From CBIFVZ01 sp966185765 (lineage in GTDB: Bacteria > Pseudomonadota > Gammaproteobacteria > Enterobacterales > Enterobacteriaceae), in contig CBIFVZ010000077.1 of the NCBI GenBank assembly GCA_966185765.1, positions 1 to 17,586 of the forward strand: 17,586 bases of DNA, read 5' to 3'. The translations under genes were made by a program, and so were the position numbers. This document shows, one piece after another, positions 16,598 to 17,586 of this stretch. The notes under the pieces were generated by a model. It was not told the origin of the DNA, made no database searches, and saw only the letters and a list, made by a program, of their open reading frames with translations. Numbering within the stretch: the first letter of the stretch is position 1; the number at the start of each line of letters is the position of its first letter.

Positions 16598-17454
16598 CCC
16601 CTCATCAGTCATGCATCAACAGCCCTTATGGCCGTTATAACGCTCAAAAGATTTGGGTAGTGGCCGTCGAACCTTTTTTATGTTTTACCTGGTCCGTTCG
16701 GCTGCGCACGAAGGTGCGAAGAGCGCCAGCATTCCCTGCGGCAACCTCGCTCTGAGGCAGTTCAGACTCGCCATGAGCCTTCTCTTAAGACCTACAATCT
16801 GTCAACAGATGACAGAAACGTCAATCTTGTTGGCGGTGTTTTAAAAGAAGTGTGCGAATGTGCAAGAAAACATTAAAAAAAGGTAACGTGCTTATTTCCA
16901 GCATGGAATTTTGTGCTACGCGTAATCCCCAGCTAATCGGTCTGGTTATCAGAAAATGATCAGTTAACCTGTCGGATGGTTTTCGATGCGAATTTTTTGA
17001 GATGAACGGCAATTATCACCGTTTATTCGGTAATTACCGTTACCTGTAGCGAAAAGCTCTGCCTGTAGCCATAAGTTGATAGCCTGACAACACGGCGTGG
17101 CAATAACGCCAGGTAATGTAACAGTGGGTAAAATGTGCATGCAGAGGAGATAAACACGTCTGACGGTCATTTTCTGCATTTTCGGTTTCAGATACGCAAG
17201 GGTAAAACAAGACAGGAAGCGCTGGCTCTGCTGCGTAAACATACAGGCTTACGGTATGGAATGACGGACCCCGCAGACGTAGGCGGGGAGACAAGACCCG
17301 CCCGCTAAGACTTCTGCGTTGCAGACGCACAACGCCTTTTATCACCTGTCACGCGCACAGGCTTATAGTGGTCCCGGACAGAAATCAGTGAAATGTTCAC
17401 GGCTGGCTACGGCAGGCCGTTGCTCGCGCAACGTTCGCTCATTTCACTCGAGTC

Positions 17455-17477
17455 GAACCTCCCGCCCCCGGAGGTTC
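17455..17477. repeat. perfect 8-base inverted repeat with T-arm-like sequence next to proK
   Basis: GAACCTCC and GGAGGTTC surround CGCCCCC. The TCGAACCTCC part repeats the sequence found in the T arm of the adjacent tRNA (17555-17564), so it may be a remnant of tRNA-derived DNA or a processing-related element. Confidence 0.5.
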
Positions 17478-17501
17478 TCATCCTCATCGGGCTACAGATG
17501 C

Positions 17502-17530
17502 AAAAAAGCCTGCTCGCTGAGCAGGCTTTT
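17502..17530 (-). terminator. intrinsic terminator of the proline tRNA gene
   Basis: A perfect 8-base stem GCCTGCTC/GAGCAGGC with loop GCT is followed, on the minus strand, by six T residues (17507-17502). It sits seven bases beyond the tRNA CCA end. Four T on the other side could make it weakly bidirectional. Confidence 0.9.
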
Positions 17531-17536
17531 CAAATT

Positions 17537-17586
<50 letters not shown>

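Larger units (their letters stand above)
16569..17501. other. dppA upstream region, no gene seen
   Basis: About 930 bases between dppA and the proK terminator. No frame has a good start, ribosome-binding site and protein-like sequence. It must hold the dppA promoter. One weak candidate on the minus strand is TTGCAC (16865-16860) with TAAAAC (16843-16838) at 16-base spacing; a TTGACA at 16805-16800 lacks a good partner. Small hairpins occur at about 16706-16719 (CGCAC-GAAG-GTGCG) and 17266-17287 (CCCCGC/GCGGGG). None of these is proven. Confidence 0.5.

Overview
The window is chromosomal DNA from a member of the Enterobacteriaceae, probably near Enterobacter, Kosakonia or Leclercia. The right third is an almost E. 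coli-like dipeptide permease operon (dppABCDF, read on the minus strand), followed by the 3' part of a proline tRNA with anticodon CGG. This is the same dppA-proK neighbourhood known from E. coli. The Dpp proteins match the E. coli proteins over their full length as I remember them. No species assignment is possible from this sequence alone.

Right part (about 10.8-17.6 kb): dppA encodes the periplasmic binding protein, dppB and dppC the membrane channel, and dppD and dppF the two ATPases. The dppB-F genes are tightly packed. The 204-base dppA-dppB gap holds a strong hairpin. The dppA leader carries a CA-repeat sequence that fits the known GcvB small-RNA target. About 970 bases between dppA and the tRNA hold no convincing gene.

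Middle (about 8.6-10.8 kb): this stretch is gene-poor. It holds only doubtful, short or possibly decayed reading frames, one of them ending in a CxxC-X18-CxxC zinc-ribbon-like pattern. Next to dppF lies a dense run of five perfect or near-perfect hairpins, including two near-identical terminator-like stems.

Left part (1-8.6 kb): an orphan type VI secretion (T6SS) VgrG island on the minus strand, apparently one operon. In order of transcription it contains a DUF4056-like protein, a small membrane-anchored protein, VgrG with a C-terminal transthyretin-like extension, and a 772-residue putative effector without a recognisable enzyme signature. These are followed by a tandem array of at least three lipoproteins with the formylglycine-generating-enzyme (SUMF1) fold. 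The lipoproteins lack the catalytic cysteines and carry Cys-Asp at the processing site, which predicts retention at the inner membrane facing the periplasm. The array is best read as an amplified immunity locus. Its third copy is frameshifted at a run of eight A and runs off the left edge. The working model is that VgrG carries the effector into a neighbouring cell and that the lipoproteins protect the producer's inner membrane. In E. coli the gene after dppF is yhjV, so this island appears to be an accessory insertion at that position.
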